Both the position numbers and the translations under genes were made by a program. This document shows positions 9,129 to 18,769 of a stretch of DNA of 64,000 bases, in pieces. Origin of the DNA: Pirellulaceae bacterium (GTDB lineage Bacteria; Planctomycetota; Planctomycetia; Pirellulales; Pirellulaceae); the NCBI GenBank assembly GCA_019636385.1, contig JAHBXT010000001.1, positions 868,001 to 932,000 on the forward strand. The letters run 5' to 3'. The notes beneath the pieces were generated by a model. The model made no database searches. It was not told where the DNA came from and saw only the letters and a list, made by a program, of their open reading frames with translations. Every line of letters begins with the position of its first letter. The stretch's first letter is position 1.

Positions 9129-10901
9129 CTAAGCTAGCGTCAGCAGATACTCGGCTTGCTCAAGCAACTCGTCGTTGAATTGAATGCGAATAATCTGCGA
9201 TTCCTGCAGTTGATTGATGGTTTGTTCGTGCTCCGCAGCAACTTGGCTGGCGACGCGACTAATCCGCCGACTGTTGAGCGTTAGCGTTAGAACGCACATG
9301 CAATAGATCATAAGTGGCAGCAGGCTGAGCACCAAACTCGTCAAGAACATCCCCGGATGTGGACTGGGAAAGGACTCTAAACTGTGCTCGCGGCCAGTCC
9401 ACACGCTGACCGTCGTGGCCAAATACTCGCGGTACAGTACCACGATGGGCGCGGCCATGAGCAACCAAAACAGAACCATGCCGGCCAGCGCATATAGTTG
9501 CACTCTCCACGACGCTGTAGAGTTTCGCTGAAGCGCTTGCTCAAAAATCTCGCGGCTGCGCGTCTGCAATTCTTCGATGCCCAACAGACTCATCTGCGAA
9601 CCGGTGGCTGTCATCTGTTCGCTTCGCTGTTCGCGGGGGCGCAATTTCATCACGGTTCGGCGAAACTGGTCGCAGAGCGGTTGCAGCCGCTCCTGAACTT
9701 GCTGCTGTGTGCGCTGACGTATTCCGTCGTTAACTTCCGCTGAAAACTCGCGGCCTTGCCGAACATTGCGCGCCCACGACGTCAGCGCACCGAATAAGCT
9801 AGGGACGCTTCCGGTCAGGGCCAACACAATGCGATCCCAGGCACCATGTGTCAAATTGAGCACCGACAAAACAGTGCGATAGGGAAACCACATCAGCGAC
9901 GTATCGTTGACCAGTCGCGTGCGCAGCCGAATGCGAATCCCGGTCTCCAGTACTGATTGGCTGCCCAGCAACGATGCCATGACGCGCGCCGGCAACTGCT
10001 CTGCTTCGCGATGCAGTTGCGAGACCGCCTCAGCCAATTGCGGCAACTCCTGACTGATCACTTTGGCAACTTCTGACTTCAAACGCCGCGCCGCAGTTTG
10101 TTGGCGGATTTCGCTAGCGTTGCTGAGCCGCGTTGGATTTAGGCCCAAGCTGGACCAGCGGTCCAACAGTCCAGCTCGCAACGCATCACCAGCGGCAGCT
10201 TCGTCGCCGGTGATTTCAAAATCTGGAATCAACAAGTCATCCAACAACTGCGTGTGTGGAGCCAGCAGCGTTAACTGATCGCGCAGATTGCGCAAGTCGC
10301 TGGCCAGGCTAGCATCTTGCATTTCGGCTGGCTCGACGGACGTGATCATGGGCAGGCAGATGGAACCGTCGATCTGCCGTGCCAGTTCAATATTGGCGGC
10401 GGCGCGGATTTGATCGCGAGCGATTGCCAGCAGTTTGACAGGTGCCAACGACAGCGCTTCGTGCGCCAGCTTGGCGGCCGCCTGATCAGAGTCGGTCACG
10501 CCTGGCGTATCCAGCAGTACATAACTTTGTCCCAACTCAACCATCTCCGACGCTGGACAGGCATGATACGTTTCCCAGCTGGCATCCAGACCATCTGGTG
10601 GGACTGGGCCAATCCAGGCCAATCGCGTGGTTGCATCAGATTGCAAATCGCCGCTACGCAAATGTTGGCGAACCGATGGTGAATGAACCAACTGCCGGGC
10701 AATCCAGGTCTTGCCTTGCCCCTTGGCTCCCACGATAGCGATCAGCAGAGCCCGAATTCCTCGCCCGGCTCGAATGTTCTCCAAATCTCGCTCGTACTGA
10801 GAGCACGCCTGCCGAACTCGCAATGTCAGCGCGCCGCTGCCGAATACCGCTTGAGTTGCTTCAGCGATGCGGCAAGCCAACGGATCATGCAGAGTTACCA
10901 T
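9129..10901 (-). CDS. membrane-anchored GTPase-like protein (first of a pair)
   Basis: The protein has 590 residues. A P-loop GAKGQGKT begins at residue 58 and a switch-II motif DTPG at 131, both typical of TRAFAC GTPases. A clear N/T-K-x-D base-specificity motif is not visible, so the nucleotide preference is uncertain. A long helical region follows. Near the C-terminus lie two membrane segments (about 465-490 and 520-550), flanking a short loop, with a helical tail. The arrangement recalls bacterial dynamin-like or YfjP-type GTPases that act at membranes. The gene lies 87 bp after the stop of the second GTPase gene on the same strand and is probably co-transcribed with it. No function can be assigned. 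The ATG at 10901 is preferred over an in-frame TTG one codon earlier. Confidence 0.65.
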   Translation of the reverse strand: MVTLHDPLACRIAEATQAVFGSGALTLRVRQACSQYERDLENIRAGRGIRALLIAIVGAKGQGKTWIARQLVHSPSVRQHLRSGDLQSDATTRLAWIGPVPPDGLDASWETYHACPASEMVELGQSYVLLDTPGVTDSDQAAAKLAHEALSLAPVKLLAIARDQIRAAANIELARQIDGSICLPMITSVEPAEMQDASLASDLRNLRDQLTLLAPHTQLLDDLLIPDFEITGDEAAAGDALRAGLLDRWSSLGLNPTRLSNASEIRQQTAARRLKSEVAKVISQELPQLAEAVSQLHREAEQLPARVMASLLGSQSVLETGIRIRLRTRLVNDTSLMWFPYRTVLSVLNLTHGAWDRIVLALTGSVPSLFGALTSWARNVRQGREFSAEVNDGIRQRTQQQVQERLQPLCDQFRRTVMKLRPREQRSEQMTATGSQMSLLGIEELQTRSREIFEQALQRNSTASWRVQLYALAGMVLFWLLMAAPIVVLYREYLATTVSVWTGREHSLESFPSPHPGMFLTSLVLSLLPLMIYCMCVLTLTLNSRRISRVASQVAAEHEQTINQLQESQIIRIQFNDELLEQAEYLLTLA

Positions 10902-10988
10902 CAAGACGCTCCCATCGTCGCGACATGTTAAGTTGTCAAACCCATTTCGTATGTGAGGCTCGCCCCAGCAACTATCGGTCCATCCGAA

Positions 10989-13178
10989 TCATGACAGCTT
11001 TTCCGCAGCAGATTGTAAATCAGCCAACGCACCTGTCGTAGCCCGCCACAAGCTAAGTGCGCTCCAAGCGCCTGCGCTGCTCATCGGCTTTTCGCTGGCC
11101 AGTAGTTGCCGCTGATTGCTGCCACAACTAGGCAGTTCGTCGGCGCTCGGACGCGGCAACCCCAAGCTATCACACAGGATCGCAAATAGATCACTCAATT
11201 GTCGCCAGGGAGTCTCCTCTTGCACAATTTTCATGGCTTGACCACCACCGGCCGCTGCGGCCAGCACCGCAGTGACTCCAGCGGCCGCCATTAATTCCTG
11301 GATCGAAGCGAATACCAGCACCGACGTTCCGCCACCATCGACAGGAATTAACAAGGCTGCCAGCAGCGGCCCCACGACCAGCGCCAGCGGCTGGGCTCCG
11401 CGACGCAGTTGATCGGACCAACTCATATTGCTCCACACACTGCGGCTCCACTCGTCCAGTGCCGAAGCGTCCAATTCGGGTTGGTCTTCGACAGCAAACC
11501 GTTCAAGCGCTCGCTGACAACCGATCTGTAATTGATCGTCGGGCAGAGCTTGCAGCGCATCATGAACATCGAAACTACGAATTGCGCGGCCAATTCGTTC
11601 GGGAGTCATCACTTGAGCGCCCTCGCCACGACGGAATCTCTTGGCAAAATCGGTGACCATCTTCGACGCACCATGCATGATTTTCAATCGCTCTGCCTTG
11701 GCGGCGACCGCCTGCTGAAGCTGTCGCGCGGTGCGGTCGATATACATACTGGGTCGCAGCCACATCGGCGCCGTGCGCCGCAGACTATCGGTCATCTGCG
11801 CAATAATCGCTGGCGACGTCTGCAAACGCAAGCCAATGCACTTGCCTTCCGCGTTGCGCTGCGCCATGAATTCGTAACATGCCTGGGCGATCGATTGCCA
11901 CACATCCACAATCTGCTGCCGGCGAAGCTGTTCGTTGTTCTGAATCCAATCGACGGCCTCTAGCGCGCGGCCGCGCAGCTGCAGTACCAGACTCCGGCAA
12001 CACTCTGCCGACAGCGAACCGGGATCAAGTTGCTGCCCTAAATGGAACAAATATTTAGGCTGGTCCACTGTTGCCGATGAAGTCCGATCAGCTGAGCCTG
12101 CGGCTTGCTTCCCGGTTGAACTAACGTCTGTAGAGTTGCCTGATGCAGCCTGTGGCTCAAAAAAAATCGGTTGCGGCGATCCGTCGAGTTCGGGTACCAT
12201 GCCCGAGGGTTGCGGAGGAATTCGCGTAGAGGCTAACAGACTCCGAAAATCGTAGGCCACAAACAGCTTGCTGATGCCGAATCGATCGATCAGCCCGCGC
12301 GCCTGACCGGCCACAACATCAGGCTCATAACGCGCCTTAACGCGATTGATAGCCAAAAATCTGGGTACTCCCGGCATGGCATCGCGCAGCGTGGTCAGCA
12401 AATCCAACAATGCCTGATCGTGCAAACTATTCATTCGGCTAACCACGATAAAAGCGGAACACAGGCGGCCTATCGCCGCCAACCGCTGCTGTCTGGCAGA
12501 GGCCACACAATCACCTGCCTGCGAACCAACGCCTAACCCTGTTTGAATGTCAGGACAATCCAATAGTCCGACCTGCAAATCATCCAGCGCCTCATCGTAA
12601 GCCACCAAAGGTACCGACAGTGGATCAACCTGCGCCACTCCGTCAGCCCGTTGATTGCCAGTGAGTATTTGTCCGTTGTATTGCCGAGCCGCCAGGTCAG
12701 GCTCGTCAGCCAGTTGTTCGGCAGCGTGGCCAAACAGTTGTGCGACAAAGGTGTGCAGCGTACTAATTAGCTCAGCCTGCTCGCGCCAGCGCGTCGGCAA
12801 CCATAACACAAACCGATGCGTACCAGCCTTATTAGACACACCACGCAATACGCGCCGCCGCCCCTCACAGCTGAGGTAGGTTGCCAGCAAAGAACTCTTA
12901 CCAGAATTCAGCAGCCCCGCGATTCCCAGAATTGGACAGCGACTAATCTTGTCAAAAACGGTCAACTGATGAATTACAGCTTGTAACTCGCCCTGCAGCC
13001 GCTGCCCCGACGCGCGCTGCTCCACGCCCGCCGCAACTCGCTGGTCACCCATCGCCTGCAGTAGGCTCAGTCGCAGGCCATCTGCCGGACTAATTCGCTC
13101 CAGACCATGTCCGCTCTGCGCACACGTAAGCATCTGTGCGACGGTCTGCCAAGCATGAGATGATTGTATTGAATCCAT
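10989..13178 (-). CDS. dynamin-like GTPase family protein (second of a pair)
   Basis: The 729-residue protein has the P-loop GLLNSGKSS at about residue 88. The switch-II motif reads LLDCPD in place of the usual D-x-x-G. A degenerate G4 reads 'LAINRVKA'. The N-terminal GTPase-like half is followed by a helical middle region and a hydrophobic, Ala/Gly-rich segment (about 600-655) that could insert into a membrane. It is upstream of the 590-residue GTPase gene on the same strand. Paired, unlike GTPases of this layout recall dynamin pairs that work as hetero-oligomers, but this is inference. The ATG at 13178 is taken as start; a TTG eight codons upstream also reads in frame. Confidence 0.65.
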   Translation of the reverse strand: MDSIQSSHAWQTVAQMLTCAQSGHGLERISPADGLRLSLLQAMGDQRVAAGVEQRASGQRLQGELQAVIHQLTVFDKISRCPILGIAGLLNSGKSSLLATYLSCEGRRRVLRGVSNKAGTHRFVLWLPTRWREQAELISTLHTFVAQLFGHAAEQLADEPDLAARQYNGQILTGNQRADGVAQVDPLSVPLVAYDEALDDLQVGLLDCPDIQTGLGVGSQAGDCVASARQQRLAAIGRLCSAFIVVSRMNSLHDQALLDLLTTLRDAMPGVPRFLAINRVKARYEPDVVAGQARGLIDRFGISKLFVAYDFRSLLASTRIPPQPSGMVPELDGSPQPIFFEPQAASGNSTDVSSTGKQAAGSADRTSSATVDQPKYLFHLGQQLDPGSLSAECCRSLVLQLRGRALEAVDWIQNNEQLRRQQIVDVWQSIAQACYEFMAQRNAEGKCIGLRLQTSPAIIAQMTDSLRRTAPMWLRPSMYIDRTARQLQQAVAAKAERLKIMHGASKMVTDFAKRFRRGEGAQVMTPERIGRAIRSFDVHDALQALPDDQLQIGCQRALERFAVEDQPELDASALDEWSRSVWSNMSWSDQLRRGAQPLALVVGPLLAALLIPVDGGGTSVLVFASIQELMAAAGVTAVLAAAAGGGQAMKIVQEETPWRQLSDLFAILCDSLGLPRPSADELPSCGSNQRQLLASEKPMSSAGAWSALSLWRATTGALADLQSAAEKLS

Positions 13179-14204
13179 GGCAACACTGATGAGTCCACAC
13201 AAGTCCGATCGGCTACTGCATTGCAGAAAGCTTAGTGTAGCAGGAAGCCGAACAACCCGTCAGGACAAGCCTTGCGGTATTCAATAAATGCGCTCTGGCT
13301 AGTTTGGATACTTGTTCGGCTTTCCGCTTGCAGATGCAGTGGCTCAGTGCAGCCTGTCGCGCCAGCCGTTTGCCACGTCCGATTGACTGACTGCGGTGAC
13401 AGATATGGCCACGCCATTGTCGAGCGCAACTCCATTCAGATGGCAGCGATCCCCAGCAGCTTGGTTGCTGAATTACAGCGGCTTCCACAGTGCCACAATT
13501 GACTCAGCAACGACATCCACAGGGTTTGCCCATGGAACCACAGTCCCAGACAACGCTGACAGGTTCGCTCGAAGATCGACAATCGTCCGTTGGTTTGCAA
13601 ACCTAGCAGGAACAGCTTACCTGCGTCTTAGGTTGTAAACGCCACGCTCAGGCGATGTTCGAGCATCCAGTGCGTGAACTGGCGAGAGCTGATAATCTCC
13701 AGCCAAGCGGTGTCGGTCATCAGAACTCCCTGGCAATTGGTTTTCGTCGCAGCCTGCGGACGATTGTACCACGCAGGCTGAGACAAGCGAACCGACGAAT
13801 GAAGCTGAAATGCTGCAACACGCGGTCAGTCGACTGCTCCTGATATGTTGAAAACGGTATGTGTCGACTCGCGCCGGCCCACCACCGCGCGTTGACCGCC
13901 AAAGCTGTTAATCTGTAGCGGCCATTGCGGTGTGAATTTATCCAAAGTGGATGAATTAAGGTCATGAAGTTTCCGTAAAGCGACGTGAATAGGCCTGGCG
14001 ACGATGGAAAACCATTCGGGCTACGGCTACAATATTGGCCTGTCGCGGGGCAACTGCCTGGCAAGCCGTAGTTGACGCGTGCCAGTTCTGTATTTGCCGC
14101 ATGTTAAACCCTCTAGGTGTACAAGGACATCGGGTAGTCCCTCGTCGCTCGCCTAGTCCAAGGGCTCCCCAATTGAATCGTTGGATCCGTTTCGAGGTTT
14201 GAAG
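13179..14204. other. 1-kb intergenic region without a convincing gene
   Basis: This stretch separates two divergently transcribed genes. The short open frames in it have no recognisable motifs and poor composition, and none has a good ribosome-binding site. No tRNA, RNase P or tmRNA signature was seen. A GAGG at 14194-14197 is the likely ribosome-binding site of the acyl-CoA synthetase gene. Confidence 0.5.
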
Positions 14205-16172
14205 ATGACCACTGCTGTAATGGAAAGTCATGGTATAAGCACGCTGGAAGACGTATTGGAAATTGAGAAAATTCCATTGTCAGAACGCCATCTCGCCCCC
14301 TCAACGTACGCAGCGATTAAGCAGAGTTGTGAGATTCACGCTTCCCATACTGCCTTGCGATTCTTTCTGCAAGGCACGGCTTTCAAGGACTCGCACGACT
14401 ACAGCTACAGCGAGGTTCTCAAGCTGATCAATCAAACAGCCAATATGCTTCACGACCTGGGCATTAGACCCGATAGTGTGGTCTCTACGATTCTGCCCAA
14501 TGCCCCCGAAGCGATCTTTACCCTGTGGGGCGGCGAGGCAGCAGGCATTGTCAATCCCATCAATCCGCTGCTGGAGCCGCATGTGATCGCCGAGATCATG
14601 AATACGGCCAAGACCAAGGTGTTGGTGACGCTGGCCCCGATGGTCGGTAGCGATCTGTGGCAGAAGGTGGCTTCGATTGTCGATCAAGTTCCAACTCTTG
14701 AGACAATTATCCAGGTCGACCTGAGCAATTATCTGCCATTCGGCAAACGTCAGTTGGTGCGACTGATGCGGCTGCGTATGAACACTCCGCCGGTGCGGGC
14801 GAAGATCCTGGATTTTACTTCAACCGTCGCGCGTTATCCTGGCGATCGCTTGCAGTCAGGCCGCCAGATTCAGCCGGATGATGTGGCATCCTACTTTCAC
14901 ACTGGCGGAACAACGGGCACGCCCAAGTTGGCTCAGCATACGCATTTCAACGAAGTGTTTGACGCTTGGTCCGGATTGCAGCCACTGGGCGGAGGTATGG
15001 GGCTGGGCAAAGTCGCCTTCTGTGGCCTGCCGCTATTCCACGTCAATGGCGTGGTCGTCAGTGTGTTCATGCCGCTGATCGGCGGTGCGACAATTATTTT
15101 GGCCACGCCCCAAGGTTATCGCGGTCCAGGAGTCATCCCCAACTTCTGGAAGATTGTTGATCACTATCGAATCAACTTTTTTAGCGCGGTTCCCACCATC
15201 TACAGTACACTGCTGAATTTGCCCATCGGTGATAGCGATGTTAGCTGTCTGGACTACGCGCTGTGCGGTGCGGCACCCATGCCCGCCGAGCTGTTTCGCA
15301 ATTTTGAACAGCGCACCGGCTTGCGTATCCTGGAAGGCTACGGCCAGACCGAAGGTACGTGTGTTAATTCGGTCAATCCAGGTTGCGGCGAGCGTCGTAT
15401 CGGCTCAATTGGCTACCGCCTGCCCTATCAAGAGATGAAAGTCGTCTCGTTGGATGCGCAAGGCAAGTACTTGCGCGACTGCGAAGCTGATGAGATTGGT
15501 ACGATCATTTTGCGCGGTCCTTGCGTATTCAAGGGCTACTCCAATCCGGCGCTCAATCGCGGAGTTTGGGTCGATACGGGAGATGGCGGCGCACCATGGC
15601 TCAACACCGGCGACTTGGGGCGTCAAGACGCCGATGGCTACTTCTGGATCACTGGTCGCAGCAAGGAACTGATTATTCGAGGCGGCCACAACATCGATCC
15701 ACGACTAATTGAGGACGCGCTGCATGATCACCCATCGGTGTCGTTGGCAGCCGCCATCGGTCGCCCTGACCCTCACGCCGGCGAAGTTCCCGTGGCCTAC
15801 GTGCAGCTCAAGCCGGGTACGCAAGCAACCTCCGAAGAACTGCTAAAACACGCTGAAAAGAATGTCGGCGAGCGAGCTGCTGTTCCCAAGGCGGTGCATA
15901 TTATCGAAGCTCTACCGCTGACGGCCGTTGGCAAGATATTCAAGCCGCAGCTCATCTGGCGCGAAACCGAATTTGCGCTTACCGTCGCCCTGCAACAGTT
16001 GGAGGGTGTGGACACCTGCCGGGTAAAAGTTGGACCCCACAGCCTGCACGGCAAGTCCGCTGCGGTACATCTGACGGTTAAGTCAACGACCGACCGCACT
16101 GGCTTGGATAACACCGCCCGAGACCTGCTGTCCAAGTACGCCATTCAATACGAACTGCAAATTGGCGGCTAG
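14205..16172 (+). CDS. AMP-forming acyl-CoA synthetase / fatty acyl-AMP ligase family
   Basis: The 655-residue enzyme belongs to the adenylate-forming superfamily, which activates a carboxylic acid with ATP and passes it to CoA or a carrier. Motifs in order are FHTGGTTGTPK (phosphate loop), YGQTEGT (A5), NTGDLGRQDADGYFWITGR (A7/A8 hinge), and the A10 lysine in AVGKIFKP. About 65 residues after A10 make a C-terminal extension longer than in short-chain synthetases. The acid substrate cannot be read from the sequence. The ATG at 14205 with GAGG seven bases upstream is chosen over an upstream in-frame TTG. The gene converges with the pseudokinase gene, with only 14 bp between the stops. Confidence 0.85.
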   Translation: MTTAVMESHGISTLEDVLEIEKIPLSERHLAPSTYAAIKQSCEIHASHTALRFFLQGTAFKDSHDYSYSEVLKLINQTANMLHDLGIRPDSVVSTILPNAPEAIFTLWGGEAAGIVNPINPLLEPHVIAEIMNTAKTKVLVTLAPMVGSDLWQKVASIVDQVPTLETIIQVDLSNYLPFGKRQLVRLMRLRMNTPPVRAKILDFTSTVARYPGDRLQSGRQIQPDDVASYFHTGGTTGTPKLAQHTHFNEVFDAWSGLQPLGGGMGLGKVAFCGLPLFHVNGVVVSVFMPLIGGATIILATPQGYRGPGVIPNFWKIVDHYRINFFSAVPTIYSTLLNLPIGDSDVSCLDYALCGAAPMPAELFRNFEQRTGLRILEGYGQTEGTCVNSVNPGCGERRIGSIGYRLPYQEMKVVSLDAQGKYLRDCEADEIGTIILRGPCVFKGYSNPALNRGVWVDTGDGGAPWLNTGDLGRQDADGYFWITGRSKELIIRGGHNIDPRLIEDALHDHPSVSLAAAIGRPDPHAGEVPVAYVQLKPGTQATSEELLKHAEKNVGERAAVPKAVHIIEALPLTAVGKIFKPQLIWRETEFALTVALQQLEGVDTCRVKVGPHSLHGKSAAVHLTVKSTTDRTGLDNTARDLLSKYAIQYELQIGG

Positions 16173-16186
16173 CTGCCAACGAGTCG

Positions 16187-18670
16187 TCAGCGGTTGGACT
16201 GCATTTGGACTTCCCCATCAGGCAGCGCCCAATCTTGCATGGCCGTCCACGCGCCTGTCACCAGACCCGACTGCGCATCTGCCGGCAAATAACCGTTGGC
16301 GATTACAGCACCGTCTTCGACGCCCACGCGGGTGTAGTCGCTCCAAGCTCCTAACATCCCTGGCAATCGCTGGGCAAGTTCACGCCAATGTGGATGCGGC
16401 TGTCGGCTGTTTAACCAAGCTGCGGTTTGCTGCCGGGCCTGACGAATCGACTGGTTCAAGCTGCGAGCTAAACGCGGCGAATCAGCATCGCTGGCGCCGA
16501 TCATTTGAAATTCCCAGTACCATTGGGGCGCAAACGACGTTTGCATCAGTACAGCTCGCGCGTCGATGGGCAGCACCGTGCCAATAACCTGCCGCATGCG
16601 CTCTGGCAATTGCTCCATCAGCCAACGCCCCTCCGTGTTCAGGAAGCGCGGCGAACACAGCAGACATAGGTCGCAGTCGCGGTGCGTGCGCTCTAGCAAC
16701 CTGGCTAGGTGCGGTTGGATCGTCCCCGCGACCCCATTTTGTTGAGCCACTTCCATCATCAATTGGCTGGGGCCCACACCGAAGCTCTCGATCAACTGCG
16801 AGCTCCCAGCGGAAGCTTGTTGCGCATCGCTATCCGCCACTGGTCCCAGATAGTAGCTCCGTAGGCCGCTGCGTATGATCCGATTCGATCGACCGCCATC
16901 GACCATGGTGGCTGCAGACTCTTGCGAATCAGTGGCCCACGCTGCCAGGAGCTGCTGCCGCGTCATGCCTTGCACCAATTCAACGCGAAACGCCTGCTCG
17001 GGTCGCCGATCCTCGTTGCGCTCAGGATAATATGCGACCAGCACATGCTTGAGAGCCTCCAGCGGTAGACCAGTAGCCTTCGCAACATCACTCAGCAGCG
17101 CATCCCACGGCCGGTCATTACGCATGACATCGACCCACGATGCAGTGCGGCTCAGGGTGCTGATGCGTGCCGGGTGCCAAGAGAGAATCAGCTGAGCGCC
17201 TGGAGGCAATAAATCCAGCCTCAACGGTTCGGCTGGCCAGGGTGGTGCCCAGGGCAGGTCGGAACTATCCGTAATCCGATAGCGATCCTGCAACGGGTCG
17301 CGTTCGATCGGCTGGGACTCGACTGACTGCGTTGGCAGGTCAGGCAGCTGGCTAACCGTTGTCGGCGCAGGTGTTAGGACGAGGCTCCACGTATTCCAGC
17401 CCAACACGAGCAGACCGCCAACCAATACCAACGACCCCATGATCACGGCCAGCATCCATCGCTTTTTGTGCTTGGAAACTACGGGGATTGGCTGCTGTGC
17501 GCCGACTTGTGCCGCGCGACTGGACTTGGCCTCGCTCGAATTTGCCGATTGAGCACCGTTGTCGACGGAATCTATTTTGCCAGGCGACCGTAGACGACTG
17601 GGGGATGCCGATGTTGCAGCGTTCAGCGCTTCCAGGACTGCCGTAGCGTCCGCTAGCCTATCCGAGGGTTGCTTCGCCAAGCACAACTTCAAACAGTCCA
17701 ATAATGGTTGTTCCAGCCGCAGATCGGCATTCGCGAAATCTGGTTTTGCGCCCGTACTGGCTGCAGGTTGGTTGATCGATGAACGGTCGGTGGGCGCTGC
17801 TCCCGTCAGCAGCCACCACCAAGTGGCTCCCAACATGTACACATCACTGGCCAGCGACAGGGCAGGGCGGCTGATCAACAATTCAGGTGGCAGAAAATCG
17901 TCAGTATTCATACCCGGCAGTGACGCTGCCAATACACCACTGACAATTGAGATTTTTTCCGTTGCATCGCTGGCAACAGTGGCACTCGTCAATGGATCGC
18001 AGATCAGCGTCACAGCACGTCGAGAATCCAAAGCCACACGATCTGGCAAGACGCGTCCATGAACAATCCGCGCAGCATGTAGGTCGGCCAACGCCTGTGT
18101 CAACTGCCGCACCGTCTGCATGATCTGCGCGATTGTCTCGCGCACAGGCGGTGCGGTAGGCTGGCGATGTGACAGCAGCGTTCCGTCAACAGGGCGCACG
18201 CGGAGCAGTAATTGGCCATCGGCCAGCTCCGGCGGCTCGACGGCCTGAACATGCCTAGACTTCAGACTGGACAGTTGCACGACTCGCGGTAGCCCATCGG
18301 CACTGGCTCTGGCCTGCTCTGCCTGTTGGCGGCTGATCCAGCGTCCCCACACGGGCTCGGATTGCTTGCCGCTGGCCATGCCAACTTTGGTGATCTCATA
18401 CCAACCCGACCAGATAGGTTGCGCGACCCTGCGCAGAATATGCCAGTCGCCACGTCGTAAGACATCCTGACTTTGTCCTGCCAGCGCGCGTGCTTGGTAG
18501 TTGGTCAAATCTCCAGATTCGATGAGCCACTTCAGTACTTTGATTCCGTTAGTTTGATCGCGCGGTGGCAAGCTTCGCGCGACCTCTGTTGCCCAAACTT
18601 TGCACCGCACCTCGGAAGCTAAACCTTCTGCGATCAGCCGTTGCCAAAGCTGAGTGCTGGTAAATGACAT
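16187..18670 (-). CDS. membrane protein with a protein-kinase-like (pseudokinase) domain
   Basis: The protein has 827 residues. Residues about 70-350 follow the Hanks kinase fold, but the catalytic loop reads H204-G-R where kinases have H-R-D, followed by R-V-L-P-D-R-V in place of the Lys/Asn positions. The metal motif reads D-P-L (225-227) instead of D-F-G, and no glycine-rich loop or ATP lysine is evident. It is therefore likely a pseudokinase. One membrane helix (about 407-430) leads to an extracytoplasmic region of about 400 residues that I do not recognise. Such proteins may sense a signal outside and recruit partners inside. The ATG at 18670 is the first Met of the open frame. Confidence 0.65.
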   Translation of the reverse strand: MSFTSTQLWQRLIAEGLASEVRCKVWATEVARSLPPRDQTNGIKVLKWLIESGDLTNYQARALAGQSQDVLRRGDWHILRRVAQPIWSGWYEITKVGMASGKQSEPVWGRWISRQQAEQARASADGLPRVVQLSSLKSRHVQAVEPPELADGQLLLRVRPVDGTLLSHRQPTAPPVRETIAQIMQTVRQLTQALADLHAARIVHGRVLPDRVALDSRRAVTLICDPLTSATVASDATEKISIVSGVLAASLPGMNTDDFLPPELLISRPALSLASDVYMLGATWWWLLTGAAPTDRSSINQPAASTGAKPDFANADLRLEQPLLDCLKLCLAKQPSDRLADATAVLEALNAATSASPSRLRSPGKIDSVDNGAQSANSSEAKSSRAAQVGAQQPIPVVSKHKKRWMLAVIMGSLVLVGGLLVLGWNTWSLVLTPAPTTVSQLPDLPTQSVESQPIERDPLQDRYRITDSSDLPWAPPWPAEPLRLDLLPPGAQLILSWHPARISTLSRTASWVDVMRNDRPWDALLSDVAKATGLPLEALKHVLVAYYPERNEDRRPEQAFRVELVQGMTRQQLLAAWATDSQESAATMVDGGRSNRIIRSGLRSYYLGPVADSDAQQASAGSSQLIESFGVGPSQLMMEVAQQNGVAGTIQPHLARLLERTHRDCDLCLLCSPRFLNTEGRWLMEQLPERMRQVIGTVLPIDARAVLMQTSFAPQWYWEFQMIGASDADSPRLARSLNQSIRQARQQTAAWLNSRQPHPHWRELAQRLPGMLGAWSDYTRVGVEDGAVIANGYLPADAQSGLVTGAWTAMQDWALPDGEVQMQSNR

Positions 18671-18769
18671 AAAAACTTCCTGCCTTGATCTGCGAGATCG
18701 CCATGCCGCAACTCGATTTAAAATCGACGCAATGCCATGCCAGTTCTGTTACCAAGTTTTTGAGTTGAC

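Noticed and set aside
13203..14180. Several short open frames in the 1-kb gap
   Set aside because: They lack ribosome-binding sites and protein-family features, and several frames overlap each other.
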